Assembly (NCBI GenBank): GCA_051877855.1
Contig: JBJEJH010000040.1
Location: 28,771 to 92,770, forward strand
Direction of reading: 5' to 3'
DNA: 64,000 bases
DNA from: MGBC120314 sp051877855
Lineage (GTDB): Bacteria; Bacillota; Clostridia; Lachnospirales; Lachnospiraceae
The notes under the pieces are model-generated. The model saw only the letters and a program-made list of their open reading frames with translations. It was not told the DNA's origin and did no database searches. The stretch's first letter is position 1; each line of letters opens with the position of its first letter. Positions 46,501 to 56,100 of the stretch are shown in pieces. Both the position numbers and the translations under genes were made by a program.

Positions 46501-47169
46501 TCCTTCAACAACTACGCAAAGGGTATTACAAGTAACTCCGGCCCGGATGTTGAAGTAATGAACTGTACATCTTACAACAACTCCTTAAATGGCAAGGCAT
46601 ACTGTGTCAGCCTTTATACGAAGAACACGAATCCTAAGGCTTGGAAACTTGAGGGTATGTTATCCTACGCAGACAACGGAACGACCATAGCAGAACTTGG
46701 TTCAAGCAATGGTGTAATCTACTCCCTCAGAAGTGAGAGCAACTACTTGTTTGATGGATCTACAAGCACGAACACCAAGGGTGTTAAGGCAGAAGCAACC
46801 TGGTTCTTAAAGACGGATGTAAGCAAGACTCCTACACGTGCAGAAAATGGTACGATTGATATGAATGGTCTCTTACAGCTTACCCCGGCAGCTCCAAAGG
46901 ATACCGGTGCAAGACTGGTAACCAGCGGTGAGGAGGCAGAATCCGTTCAGCCGGGTATCACAACAACGGTTTCAACCAAAGTACTCTGCAAGGCAGTTTC
47001 CGGTGCATCATCCGATGCAGTTTCCGGTGAGAGTTCAGGCAAGAATGCGGCACTTCCAATCGGTATCGCAGTTGTTGTCGTAGTCGCAGCCGGTGGGGCA
47101 TTAGCTCTTAGAAAGAAGGGCAATGGCAAGGACGAGGCTAAAGACGAAACAAAAGAAGAAAATAAGTAA
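43522..47169 (+). CDS. Surface-anchored pectate lyase, family PL9
   Basis: A 1215-aa secreted lyase for homogalacturonan. A signal peptide (to about residue 35, ending VQA) is followed by an N-terminal beta domain, two FN3-like domains and an accessory domain at about 390-640. The right-handed beta-helix spans roughly residues 734-1100. D903 in DADGFAAK and D927, D928, D931 in IDDGWDLY match the spacing of the Pel9A calcium ligands, and K977 in GNGFKLGG is the likely catalytic base. The C-terminus has a membrane helix (PIGIAVVVVVAAGGALAL) and a charged tail, so the enzyme stays on the cell surface. It has no sortase-like motif, unlike the other two pectinases. Confidence 0.9.
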   Translation: MKQLTKRVMASVMALLLMVGLLPVSMLGGNVQVQAEEEKTIIEFNASTLPDGDIKAEMVVGAFTIKASNESRYTVDSNNKISEDGTLSFTKRLKSNGKTGGEAGGDDRSINFYAPGPGTVTVYMMSANSSDASRKLGLYNAETKELIGEEQKAPVKAGEKNEIKPFVFEVKEATMCQIRVNAAINVYYVKGEFEGKGEAPKPRPEWDTVAAPVIKSVTINEEGLIDVDVDAVVGREGADTVHLFLFQNGFEVTCESVQEPGVITFAPITEGDFEIKAVSGRSGCEDKESATEKVTDYKLPLVKPTITWINNLGDGKVYVDWNNIDAEKFAISYKAEGDADYTKVEDNLKVGNYTLEKLEEGKTYEVMVEATKDGKTSQATETITVGAPVQQWYVAAIGSATAGTITVNDTVHEVKSSAELTEAEDVSNTSGKVAFASATNGKIADSEDGVFYYFTKVNPNTENFKLTATFTVTDIKDGPDNQTGYGIYASDIAGIGSKDTKYFNSVSVGQFKMYGGTYHSNGARIITGYTSYDPLNNVGAQRNFDNTHLFSTQSADDSVKVGDTYTYTLEKTNTGYIASMNGENIEFEGCDSIMKQEDGSILVGVVNARKVGTEVTDIKFEKTPGEAGGQSITMTEPTFKVYSSNTTGTVDYEFIASANVNGTLDVTDPSGAALATGLAVEVDKVVKLPATLTAGSENCFTYTFTPDKNEENLTSYDAKSGDLKVVVQQWGVEGETIYVSPTGSETAAGTEEDPLDVQTALNHAQPGQVIVMLDGTYQPTADYVIGRSVNGREDAVITLMAKTTGGVLIDGSKIEKSTSILSIVGSYWHVYGLEVANGSAKGISVCGNNNIVEMCVIHNVGNSGLQISRYAGEPNDGEMWPCNNLIKNCEAYDCCDTGRNDADGFAAKLTCGEGNKFYGCISHNNIDDGWDLYAKSTTGPIGAVTIENCVAYSNGFLSGDDPATLDEKMFGEGNGFKLGGENMPAAHKLINSISFNNYAKGITSNSGPDVEVMNCTSYNNSLNGKAYCVSLYTKNTNPKAWKLEGMLSYADNGTTIAELGSSNGVIYSLRSESNYLFDGSTSTNTKGVKAEATWFLKTDVSKTPTRAENGTIDMNGLLQLTPAAPKDTGARLVTSGEEAESVQPGITTTVSTKVLCKAVSGASSDAVSGESSGKNAALPIGIAVVVVVAAGGALALRKKGNGKDEAKDETKEENK

Positions 47170-47231
47170 TCATATTTTCAAGATGTAAATTAAAGAATCG
47201 TGTTGACATTGATTCTTGAGTAATGTAACAT

Positions 47232-47297
47232 AAAAGCACAGAGGTTATGCTGATGAACTGTCGTGATGGCAGAAGATCAACAGGCTCTGTGCTTTTT
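47232..47297 (+). terminator. Terminator after the first PL9 gene (repeated type)
   Basis: AAAAGCACAGAG pairs with CTCTGTGCTTTTTT around a structured loop. The same arms recur in the terminator at 57384-57458, and a copy lacking its left arm is at 49958-50016. Confidence 0.85.
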
Positions 47298-47425
47298 TAG
47301 TGAATATCATCTGTTTTCTATACAGATACAAGTCTTGGCAGATCGCCAACAATTCACTTTTATTTCATGCAAATCTTACCTCAAAAGAAGTAGAACAATG
47401 TGTACAGAAAATTAGGAGGCGCAAT

Positions 47426-47833
47426 ATGGGATATTTATTTGAAGGAATGGAAAAAATTGATGTGCAGGCAGAACGAAGAAGAACTAAGCTAGTTATGAAG
47501 TGGGCGGCATTTATGGAAAAAAGGTTCGAAGAAGGGAGACTGCAAATTAAAGAAGGAAGACGGCAATTGGAAGAAGGAAGACTTCAAGTAGAAGAAGGAA
47601 GAAGACAACTAGAAGAAGGAAGAAGACAACTAGAAGAAGGAAGACAGCAATTAGAGGAAAAAAGACGGCAAGTGGAAGAAAAAAAGCGGATTGCAAAAAA
47701 AGAACAGCAAATGGAAAGAACAATTCATATAATCAGGTTAAATTATCAGGGTAAATCCGATGAAGAAATTGCCGGGCAATTGAATTGCAGTTTGGAAGAA
47801 GTTAAAGAAGCGCTTATAAAAATCGATATGTGA
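47426..47833 (+). CDS. Coiled-coil protein, truncated relative of Rpn-type proteins
   Basis: A 135-aa protein with a charged central coiled coil made of six or more seven-residue repeats (EEGRRQL pattern) at about residues 30-85, and a C-terminal helix-turn-helix-like end (GKSDEEIAGQLNCSLEEVKEALIKI). The start has AGGAGG upstream. The frame is open upstream (FHANLTSKEVEQCVQKIRRRN) in a way that suggests the N-terminal part of a longer ancestor was lost near 47360. A decayed copy lies at 49576-49860. The function is unknown; the tail resembles the ends of Rpn-family transposase-like proteins. Confidence 0.65.
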   Translation: MGYLFEGMEKIDVQAERRRTKLVMKWAAFMEKRFEEGRLQIKEGRRQLEEGRLQVEEGRRQLEEGRRQLEEGRQQLEEKRRQVEEKKRIAKKEQQMERTIHIIRLNYQGKSDEEIAGQLNCSLEEVKEALIKIDM

Positions 47834-47880
47834 TCTAGGTTGATAGAACTAAAAAGTACGGAAATTCAAGAACAATTATA

Positions 47881-47909
47881 TTGACATGTCCCGGTAAAAC
47901 AATTAAAAT
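47881..47909 (+). promoter_or_regulatory. Promoter of the Rpn-type gene (copy 1)
   Basis: TTGACA and TAAAAT with a 17-bp spacer. The same promoter recurs at 49908-49936 and 63056-63084. A ~210-bp 5' leader follows (to 48116) and is nearly identical before the third copy; I see no gene in it. Confidence 0.8.
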
Positions 47910-48116
47910 CAAAGAAGCAAGAAAACAATCTCATGATCGGCCAAGGCCGTGTTCTGGAATTCTATTATTCTAAATGTGAAATTATCCTTGCGACAATCAA
48001 TATCAAAACAAAATAAGCAGGGATTAATAATAAACCATCTTTAACTCTCGATAAGTATAACTTGAAAAAATTTAACAAGAAGGTGTTGTTTGTGATTCCT
48101 GCAAAAAGGAGGAAAA

Positions 48117-49124
48117 ATGGGAAAAGCAGACAGCGTATCGAAACTATTTTATTCAAAACCAAAGAACTTTCTCTCGGTTGTGAAGTTGTTACATCCGAAT
48201 GACAGGCTATCGGAGCAGAACTTACAGGATATCAGTGAAAATCTGCTTGTTATGATCGAGCGGCTGATGGAAGAAAAAGGAAAACAAAAGAAGAAAAAAG
48301 TTCTGGAAAGGCATCGTGACACAGTCAAAATGATACGGCTTGGAGAGGCAAGAATCGTAGTCGGAATTGAAAATCAGAGTTACATGGATCGTTCAGAACC
48401 GGTGAGGGTCATGCTGTATGACGCGATGGAATATGAACGGCAGAGAAAACTCATTCAGTGGACACATGAGGATAAAGGAGACCTTCGTGATGATGAATTT
48501 CTTGCCGGATTTTCACAAAAAGACCGGCTGATCCCGGTGACAACTATCGTGGTTTATTACGGGAAGGAGCCGTGGGAATCACCCAAGAGGTTGTCGGATA
48601 TACAGGAAAACACAGGAGGATTACTTAGTACTTTACAAGAATGTGTGCAGAATTATGAAATCAATGTGATTGATGTGCGGAGGTTGACGGATGAACAGAT
48701 TGAGGGAATCGGGTCGGAGGTGAAACTGCTCTTTGGATATGTAAAACATGATGGAAACCCAAAGAAACTGGAGGAATTTATACAGAAGAACAGGGAAAGC
48801 TTTGAGCATTTATCCGGTGAGACCTATGAAATGATAGCGATCATGACGGGAACCGGGAAACTGTTAGAGATTATGAAAGACGTGGAAGAACAGGGGGAAT
48901 ATAATATGTGTAAAGCAATTAAAGACATGGTAGAAGCAGGCGAAAAGCGTGGAATGGAGCAGGGAATACAGCAGGGAATACAGCAGGGAATCGAGAAGGG
49001 TGAATCCAAGCTTGGGTTACTGATATCCCGCTTATTTGCAGATGGCCGCACAAATGATGCCCAGAAAGCAGCAACAGATGAAAAGATGAGAAAAGCATTA
49101 TATAAAGAGTACGGAATTGCGTAA
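48117..49124 (+). CDS. Rpn-family PD-(D/E)XK nuclease/transposase-like protein
   Basis: A 335-aa protein of the Rpn/PDDEXK_2 family (recombination-promoting nucleases, formerly called putative transposases). The conserved core reads ARIVVGIENQSYMDRSEPVRVMLYDAMEYERQ, with the E-x-Q variant of the PD-(D/E)XK catalytic motif. The C-terminal ~60 residues contain short QG repeats (MEQGIQQGIQQGIEKGE) and end in a helical tail. AGGAGG lies 5 bp upstream. Partial copies follow directly (49134) and at 63292. No transposon ends are seen, so movement may be by recombination between copies. Confidence 0.82.
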   Translation: MGKADSVSKLFYSKPKNFLSVVKLLHPNDRLSEQNLQDISENLLVMIERLMEEKGKQKKKKVLERHRDTVKMIRLGEARIVVGIENQSYMDRSEPVRVMLYDAMEYERQRKLIQWTHEDKGDLRDDEFLAGFSQKDRLIPVTTIVVYYGKEPWESPKRLSDIQENTGGLLSTLQECVQNYEINVIDVRRLTDEQIEGIGSEVKLLFGYVKHDGNPKKLEEFIQKNRESFEHLSGETYEMIAIMTGTGKLLEIMKDVEEQGEYNMCKAIKDMVEAGEKRGMEQGIQQGIQQGIEKGESKLGLLISRLFADGRTNDAQKAATDEKMRKALYKEYGIA

Positions 49125-49133
49125 TAGAAGGAA

Positions 49134-49464
49134 TGAGACCTATGAAATGATAGCGATCATGACGGGAACTGGGAAACTGTTAGAGATTATGAAAGACGTG
49201 GAAGAACAGGGGGAATATAATATGTGTAAAGCAATTAAAGACATGGTAGAAGCAGGCGAAAAGCGTGGAATGGAGCAGGGAATACAGCAGGGCCTCGAGC
49301 AGGGAATACAACAAGGAATGGAACAGGGAATCAAGAAGGGTGAAACCCGGCTCGGGTTACTGATATCCCGCTTATTTGCAGATGGCCGCACAAATGATGC
49401 CCAGAAGGCAGCAACAGATGAAAGAATAAGAAAAGAATTCTACAAAGAATATGGAATTATTTAA
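49134..49464 (+). pseudogene. Tandem duplicate of the Rpn-type gene's 3' end
   Basis: This repeats 48818 onwards at an offset of 316 bp with very high identity (GETYEMIAIMTGTGK, the same QG repeats and the C-terminal helix). It has four extra QG units and keeps the stop region. It lacks the nuclease core, has no good ribosome binding site and so is a fragment. The in-frame extension from 49117 is not a convincing start. Confidence 0.8.
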
Positions 49465-49537
49465 TAATATAAGAGGTTTTGAGGAGAAACCTATTAATAA
49501 TAGGCTTTTACGATAAGTGAATGAATTTATGATGAAG

Positions 49538-49575
49538 CAGGAAATTCTGTGCTGTGACGGAATTTCCTGTTTTTT
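49538..49575 (+). terminator. Rho-independent terminator after the Rpn fragment
   Basis: CAGGAAATTC and GAATTTCCTG form a perfect 10-bp stem followed by six T residues. Confidence 0.9.
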
Positions 49576-49860
49576 AACAGTAATGTGGAGATCCCGGAGC
49601 ATAATGATGTGATGTCTCTTGTAATGTTGATAAATAAGGTGAGAAACAGCAAGGATGCAAAATGTCTCTTTCTTCATGCAAATCTATCCTGGAAAGAAGT
49701 AGAAAATGTGTACAGAAAATAAGGAGCAATATGGGATATTTATTTCAAAATATGGAAAATAAAGTTAAATTATCAAGGTAAATCCGATGAAGAAATTGCC
49801 GGGCAATTGAATTGCAGTTTGGAAGAAGTTAAAGAAGCGCTTATAAAAATCGATATGTGA
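49576..49860 (+). pseudogene. Broken copy of the coiled-coil gene
   Basis: The frame reads NVEIPEHNDVMSLVMLINK, continues through LFLHANLSWKEVENVYRK and stops at a frameshift: one base is missing relative to the copy near 47390. After MGYLFQNMEN the coiled-coil repeats are deleted, and the remaining 3' end (from 49765) matches 47738 on with one mismatch to the shared stop codon. It preserves more of the ancestor's N-terminal side than the copy at 47426. Confidence 0.75.
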
Positions 49861-49907
49861 TCTAGGTTGATAGAACTAAAAAGTACGGAAATTCAAGAAC
49901 AATTATA

Positions 49908-49936
49908 TTGACATGTCCCGGTAAAACAATTAAAAT
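49908..49936 (+). promoter_or_regulatory. Rpn-cassette promoter copy upstream of the CE8-PL1 gene
   Basis: Identical TTGACA-17-TAAAAT to copy 1. Here the Rpn gene is gone, and the repeat joins the pectinase leader at about 49957/49958, 227 bp before the next start codon. Confidence 0.75.
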
Positions 49937-49957
49937 CAAAGAAGCAAGAAAACAATC

Positions 49958-50184
49958 GTTGATGTGGGATTCGTCTCGGGACGGGATATTATATCAATTG
50001 GCTCTGTGATTTTTTGTAATAGTATGCAAAATAATGTCGCCATGTATACAGAAAATGTACAAAAAATCTGTTGTTGTATACATAATAAAATGGTAAACTC
50101 AAGCTATATTTGGTTTAATATGGCAAAAATATTTTAGGACGAAAAAGATCAACAAAAGACAACAAATTATTTTTGGAGGGAATC
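49958..50184 (+). repeat. Duplicated pectinase leader (copy 1)
   Basis: About 227 bp that align with 57397-57615 at high identity: the 3' part of an old terminator, GTATACAGAAAATGTACAAA, a GTATAC repeat, a possible promoter (TTGTTG, 17 bp, TAAACT near 50076-50104), and a purine-rich stretch ending at the GGAGG ribosome binding site. Confidence 0.75.
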
Positions 50185-53100
50185 ATGAAAAGCAAAGCAA
50201 TGAAACGTGTGATTTCATCGGTTATGGTGTTATTGATGACAATAAGCCTGCTGCCGGCAAATATGCTAGGTTGGGAGGTGCAAGAGGTTAAAGCGGCGTC
50301 ATTGACACTTGATGGTGAAGAAGTATCTTGGGATTTGAGAAATTCAAGCTTTGGAGCTTATAGTGGAGAAGGTAGCTGGACATCGAGTGATGGAATATTA
50401 ACAGTAACGGGTTCCATAAGCTATAATGGAACACAGCACGGAGCAAATGTCAGTACAGGTAATAAATTTTCTATAAATGTACCTGCAGGAAAGACAACCA
50501 TAACAGTGTCAGGATGTGCATATGGCTCTTCTAGTGCTACACTTGAGGTTAATAGTGCAGTGGTAGTGGCAAGCCAGTCGTTAGGACAACTGCCTATTGA
50601 TGGTCAGGAAGTAAAGTTTGTGTATACATCAGATAGCGCTACAACTGTAGATTTGGTCATCAACGGCAGTGGATGTATTCATTATATTAAGGCAAAAACA
50701 GAGACGGATGCTAAGCTTACTCTTGATGCGGAGGCTGTAACGTGGGATTTAAGAAATGCTGATTTTGGGGCATATGGTAATAGCGGAGATAGTTGGACAT
50801 CGAATGATAAGATCTTAAAGATAACAGGGGCAATAAGCTATTATGGAGCACAACACGGAGCAGATATTTCTACTGGGAATATTTTCTCAATAAAGGTACC
50901 GGCGGGAACAACAACGATTACTGCATTAGCATGTGCATACGGTAGCGGTAAAGCTAAATTACAAGTTAATGGTATAGATGTGGTTGCAGAACAGCCGATA
51001 GGTGGTTTGACAGAAGGTGGGGAAGTAGTATTTACATATACTTCGTCAGTGGATACAACGGTAGATTTGGTGATTACAAATGGCGGATTTCTGCACGGAA
51101 TTAAGGCTCAGACAGTAACTCCTGCGTTGGCAGCAACAGTTACCGGTGCAGTAGGCACCTCGGTTAACGGTGAAAAACTTGTGTTTAAGAAGGATGGTGT
51201 GGCAGCAGCAGAAGCAACAATAGCGGATGGTGAGTATACTGTTGAACTTGAAGTAGGTAGCTCCTACACGGTTGAATTTAAAAAGAGTGCATTATATGAA
51301 ATTTCTTCCGGTGGAACAATTGATCTTACGGAAGTTTCATCAGGTCAAACAGTGACTAATAATATTACATATAGTGCATTACCAACACCGAGACTCACAT
51401 TGGATGGTGAAGAGGTGACATGGACATTTACAAGTGGTATATTCGGTAGTACAGGTACAGTTGAAGCGGATACGATGTCGCCGGATGGCATAGTTACATT
51501 GAATGGCGTAAATATGTCATGGAATAGTGGCGGACATGGATTAGTAGTAAAGAATGGTTCGGAGATTGCAATTACCGTTCCGGCAGGGCAGACAACAGTG
51601 ACGGTTACTGCATGTCAGTATGCAGGAGGCAAGGCATCGGGTAATTTATTTGCAAGTTTATATATAAGTGGGACAAAGGTATCTGATGATGTAGATTTGT
51701 ATGATAGTGTGGATAAGACAGAGAGGACTTTAATCTGCGAAACAGATGCTCCTGCAACGGTGGTGCTTAAGGTAGAAGGTTCTGGATCGGGCTATTTTCA
51801 TTGGCTTTCAGCCAAGGCGGAAACCGTACAGCCTACGGCAACAGTCAGCGGTACAATTGGTACGGCAGTTAACGGACAGAAGCTGTTATTCAAGAAATCC
51901 GGTTCTACGGTAGCAGAAGCTACTGTGGCTGACGGAACATATTCGGTAGCACTTCCTGTGGGAAGTGAATATACGGTTGAGTTTGAAAGCAGTACTATGT
52001 ATAAAGTTGTGCAAGGCGGAACAATTGACCTTACAAATACATCAGCCGGAACAACGGTAACAAACGATATTACATATGCTGCATGGAATGCAACCAAGAC
52101 ATTTGATATTACCATCGGAGGAGCGAAGTTCGAATTTACACCGGGAGCAACGGAAGCGGATGCGTTTACCGGAAGCGTAACGGGAACGGATACGAATGCT
52201 AAGGTAGAAATTGCAACAGACACAGCAGCGCTGATCTGGGCGAACCTGGGTGGTGCAGGTTCCGGTACTCTTACAGCAGATAAGATTACTGCGAAGAGTA
52301 GCAATATTACCACCAGCGTAAGTGGCAATGAGATTACCGTAACATACACAGATACATCAACGAATCCAAGTAGTTACAAGATTCTGGTACGGGATAACAG
52401 TGCCACAGGTATTCCGGCAGCCGATGGAACTCCTCGTAGTTATAGCTTTACGGATGGCAGTGTGGTATCCAAGCTATATGCGAAGGGTAGCGCATATAAG
52501 TTAACCGGTGGAAAGTCAACAACTTCTACGGATAAGTTCATCACGGTAACAGGAAATAATAGTATTATTGTTAATGATGCAACTCATGGTATTGCCATCA
52601 AGAATAATGATACGATCAGTGTAGCGGTTGCAGGTGATGCAACGATTACATTTACAACATGTAAGGAAGGAAATGCAGGTAATATCGTTGCATCCGGCAT
52701 GGCTTCTGGGGCAACAATCACTCCGGCATCGGTAACAAGTAAGCCGGCAACTGATGCAACGGATGCAACCTTTACATATACGGGTGATGCAACAACCTTG
52801 GTCTTCACCTTCCAGAATGAAGGAACCAATTATCTTCACAAGATGTCTGTAACCAATAAGGCACAGGCATCAGAAGAACATACACAGGCAGCGATGCCTA
52901 AGGTTATGGATTACGGAACGAAGAGCAGTCTGACGGTTACTCCGGTTGGTCAGAGGATTATCCTTGCCCAGACGGGTGGAATCCTTCAGACTAATAGCGG
53001 AGCAGTGGATCCTTCGGTAAGTTACTATGCATTTGATGCAACCAAGGAAGCATATCACTTGGAGGCAGATGTAGTACTGAACACATGTGGCTCCACGAAT

Positions 53101-56100
53101 ACAGCAGGTATCTTCTTTGGTGCCTTTGACGGGGATAACATCATGACCGTTGGTATCCGTAACTCAACGGGTCTTCGAGGAATCTATTCGAAGTCCTCTT
53201 CGGATATGGCAGGTGCAGGTATTGTCGATCTTGCCATTGAAAATGGACAGAAGGTACATTTTGATGTTCAGAAGACGGACGCCGGACTTGTGGTTACCGC
53301 AACACCGGAAGGTGGAACGGCACAGACGGCAGTATTTAAGTATAATGACTCATCATATCTGCTGTTAAAGGATGATGGAAAGAATCAGAATGTATCCTAC
53401 GGTTTTATCGTTTCAAATGCAACAGCAACCATTCGTAATATGAAGTATTCGAATGCAGCAGGAACCGTATTATACGATCAGAATAAATGTTATGACCCTG
53501 TTGGAACAGCACCGGTTGTTTCAACGGTAAACGCAACAGCGGCATCGTCTAGAGACTACTTTACCGTTGATTGGGTAAGTAGTACACCGGCGTCCGGAGA
53601 CGGAAGATATATTCTTGAGGTATCGAAGGATGGTGGAGCATGGACGACCGTTTCAACCGAGCTTGAGACAACCACTTACAAGTATCCGATTACGGAAACA
53701 GGTACATATAAGTTTAGAGTATCCGGCAAACTTGGCGTTAACGGGACACCGAACACTCCTGTAGAGTCTGCGGGCAAGTATATTCTTGCAGCACTCCCGC
53801 CATTAGAGGTTACGATTACATCGGATGCAACCTCCATTACAACAAGCTGGAATGCTATTGCGGCAGCAACATCCTATGATGTATACCGTTATTCCTTCGA
53901 TGAAGGTGCTGAAAATGCAGTAAAGGTTGCAACCGTGACTCAGGCAACCTACAAGGATACCAATGTTGTGGCGGAAATGCCATATTACTATTATGTGATT
54001 GGTTATTCTTCTACCAATAATACCAATCCTTCCGAAGTGGTATGGGCGGTAGCAACCCCTGGACATACCGGAGATTACGTATATGAAAATGAAGCAGCAG
54101 AGATCTTTATTACCCAAAAGTCCTATGACACAGTATTTAGCGGTAAGGCAACGCTGGAAGGAATCGTAGATCGTGCAGGTACGATGAAGGCGATGGTCAA
54201 CGGGGCAGAACAGGGCACGAAGACTCTGGCAGCAAAGGATACATTTAGTTTTGAACTTACTCTGGCAGAGGGTAGAAATGATGTAAATCTCTTATTTACC
54301 GATGCCAACGGTAAGGTTACCAGAAAGACCTATAATTTTGTATATCTTACAAATTACGATTATGCAGTAGATGCATCATTTACAGGTAATGATGGTGATG
54401 CAAATGTTGATGGAAAGCCTACATATAAGACGGTTCAGGCTGCAGTAAATGCGGTTTCGTCCGGAAATACAGATACTAAGGTTATTCTTGTTATGAACGG
54501 ATCTTACGAGGAACGTCTGGTTGTGAATGCGCCAAATATCTCGATTATAGGTCAGGATCGTGAATTGACATCCATCCATTACTATCCGGGTATACTTGGA
54601 TCTGCGTATGAAGCCGGTGCGGATATGGATAAGAGATGTGCTACCTACATCCAGAGTGGCGCAACAGGATTCAGTGCAGAGAATATTACATTTAAGAACG
54701 ATTATGTATATTCTACACCGGACGGCAAGTCCAATAAGTCTGCGGATGCCATTCGCGTGGAGGCAGATGGTGCGATGTTCGTTAATGTAAGGATGAGCAG
54801 TATCCAGGATACACTCTATATGCATGCGGGACATCAGTATTATTACAAGTGTCTCATTGAAGGTGTAGTAGACTTCATTTATTCAGGTGATGATGCACGA
54901 AGCTTCTTCAATGATTGTGATATTAAGTTTGTTTATGAATCTACCAAGACCTCCGGTTATGTATGTGCACCGAGAACCAAGAACACCGCAACTTACGGTT
55001 TGACTTTCTACAACTGTACGGTAACGGGTGAAGAAGGATGTAGCGGAACAGGATATCTTCTCTGCAGACCATGGGGACCGGATGCGTATGTAACATGGAT
55101 CAACTGCTATATGGGTAAGACAATCAATGCACTTACACCATATGGTGATATGAGTGGTAATCTGGCAACAGAAGCTCGATTCTTCGAATACTATAGCTAT
55201 GGTCCGGGTTCAGCCATTAATGAGGAACGTCGCCAGATTTCCCCAACCAAGGCAGGACAGATGCTTACCGATGCATATCTTGAGTGGACACCGAAGGCTA
55301 ATAGCGCAGAAATCTCAGCAAATCATTATGTAGGATCATTGCAGTCAAATCTTACCGATGGAAGTACGACGGCAGTTCCGAACGATGATAAATATGCATG
55401 GACCGACGGTGATGATACCGGACTTAAGGCATACGATATGGAAGGATATTCAGCTGCCTTTGGTGTGTCCGGTGGTGGATTGTTAAAGGAAGTAAACAGC
55501 AATTACTATAAGGTTGCTACAGCAGAAGAATTCCTGGATGCATTAGTTAACATCAAGAAGACCGGTAAGAATTCAGTTATTGAATTAACCGCTGATATTA
55601 ATCTTGGATCTAAGGAAATTAAGAATTTTGACTCATATAACAGTATCATTACACCTTATAAAGCACAGGCACTGACACATCCTACATTAATTAAGTCCGG
55701 TGTATCTGTACTGAACATTACAGATATGCACAACTTAACGATTTTCTCATCCAATGGATCATCGATTAAGCATGCAAACATTACAATGAAGAATTCAAGT
55801 AATATCATTATCCGTAACATCAAGTTTGATGAATTGTGGGAGTGGGATGAAGATACCTCGGGTGCGTATGACCGAAATGACTGGGATTATATGACCATCG
55901 ATGAGTCGACGGATGGTGTTTGGATTGACCACTGTACATTCTTCAAGGCATACGATGGAGTTGTCGATATTAAGAATCCTGCACCAACAGCAAATGTAAC
56001 AATTTCTTGGTGTGAATTCTTGCCGGGTAGTGAAGATAATATTTTCTTCAATGAAATGATGGATTTAATGTCATCAAATCCAAGTGCATATCCATACTAC

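Noticed and set aside
48117..49124. Complete insertion sequence around the Rpn gene
   Set aside because: No terminal inverted repeats or target duplications were found at its edges; family members are nucleases that do not depend on such ends.
49117..49464. Independent gene starting at 49117
   Set aside because: It is the duplicated 3' end of the preceding Rpn gene with no good start.
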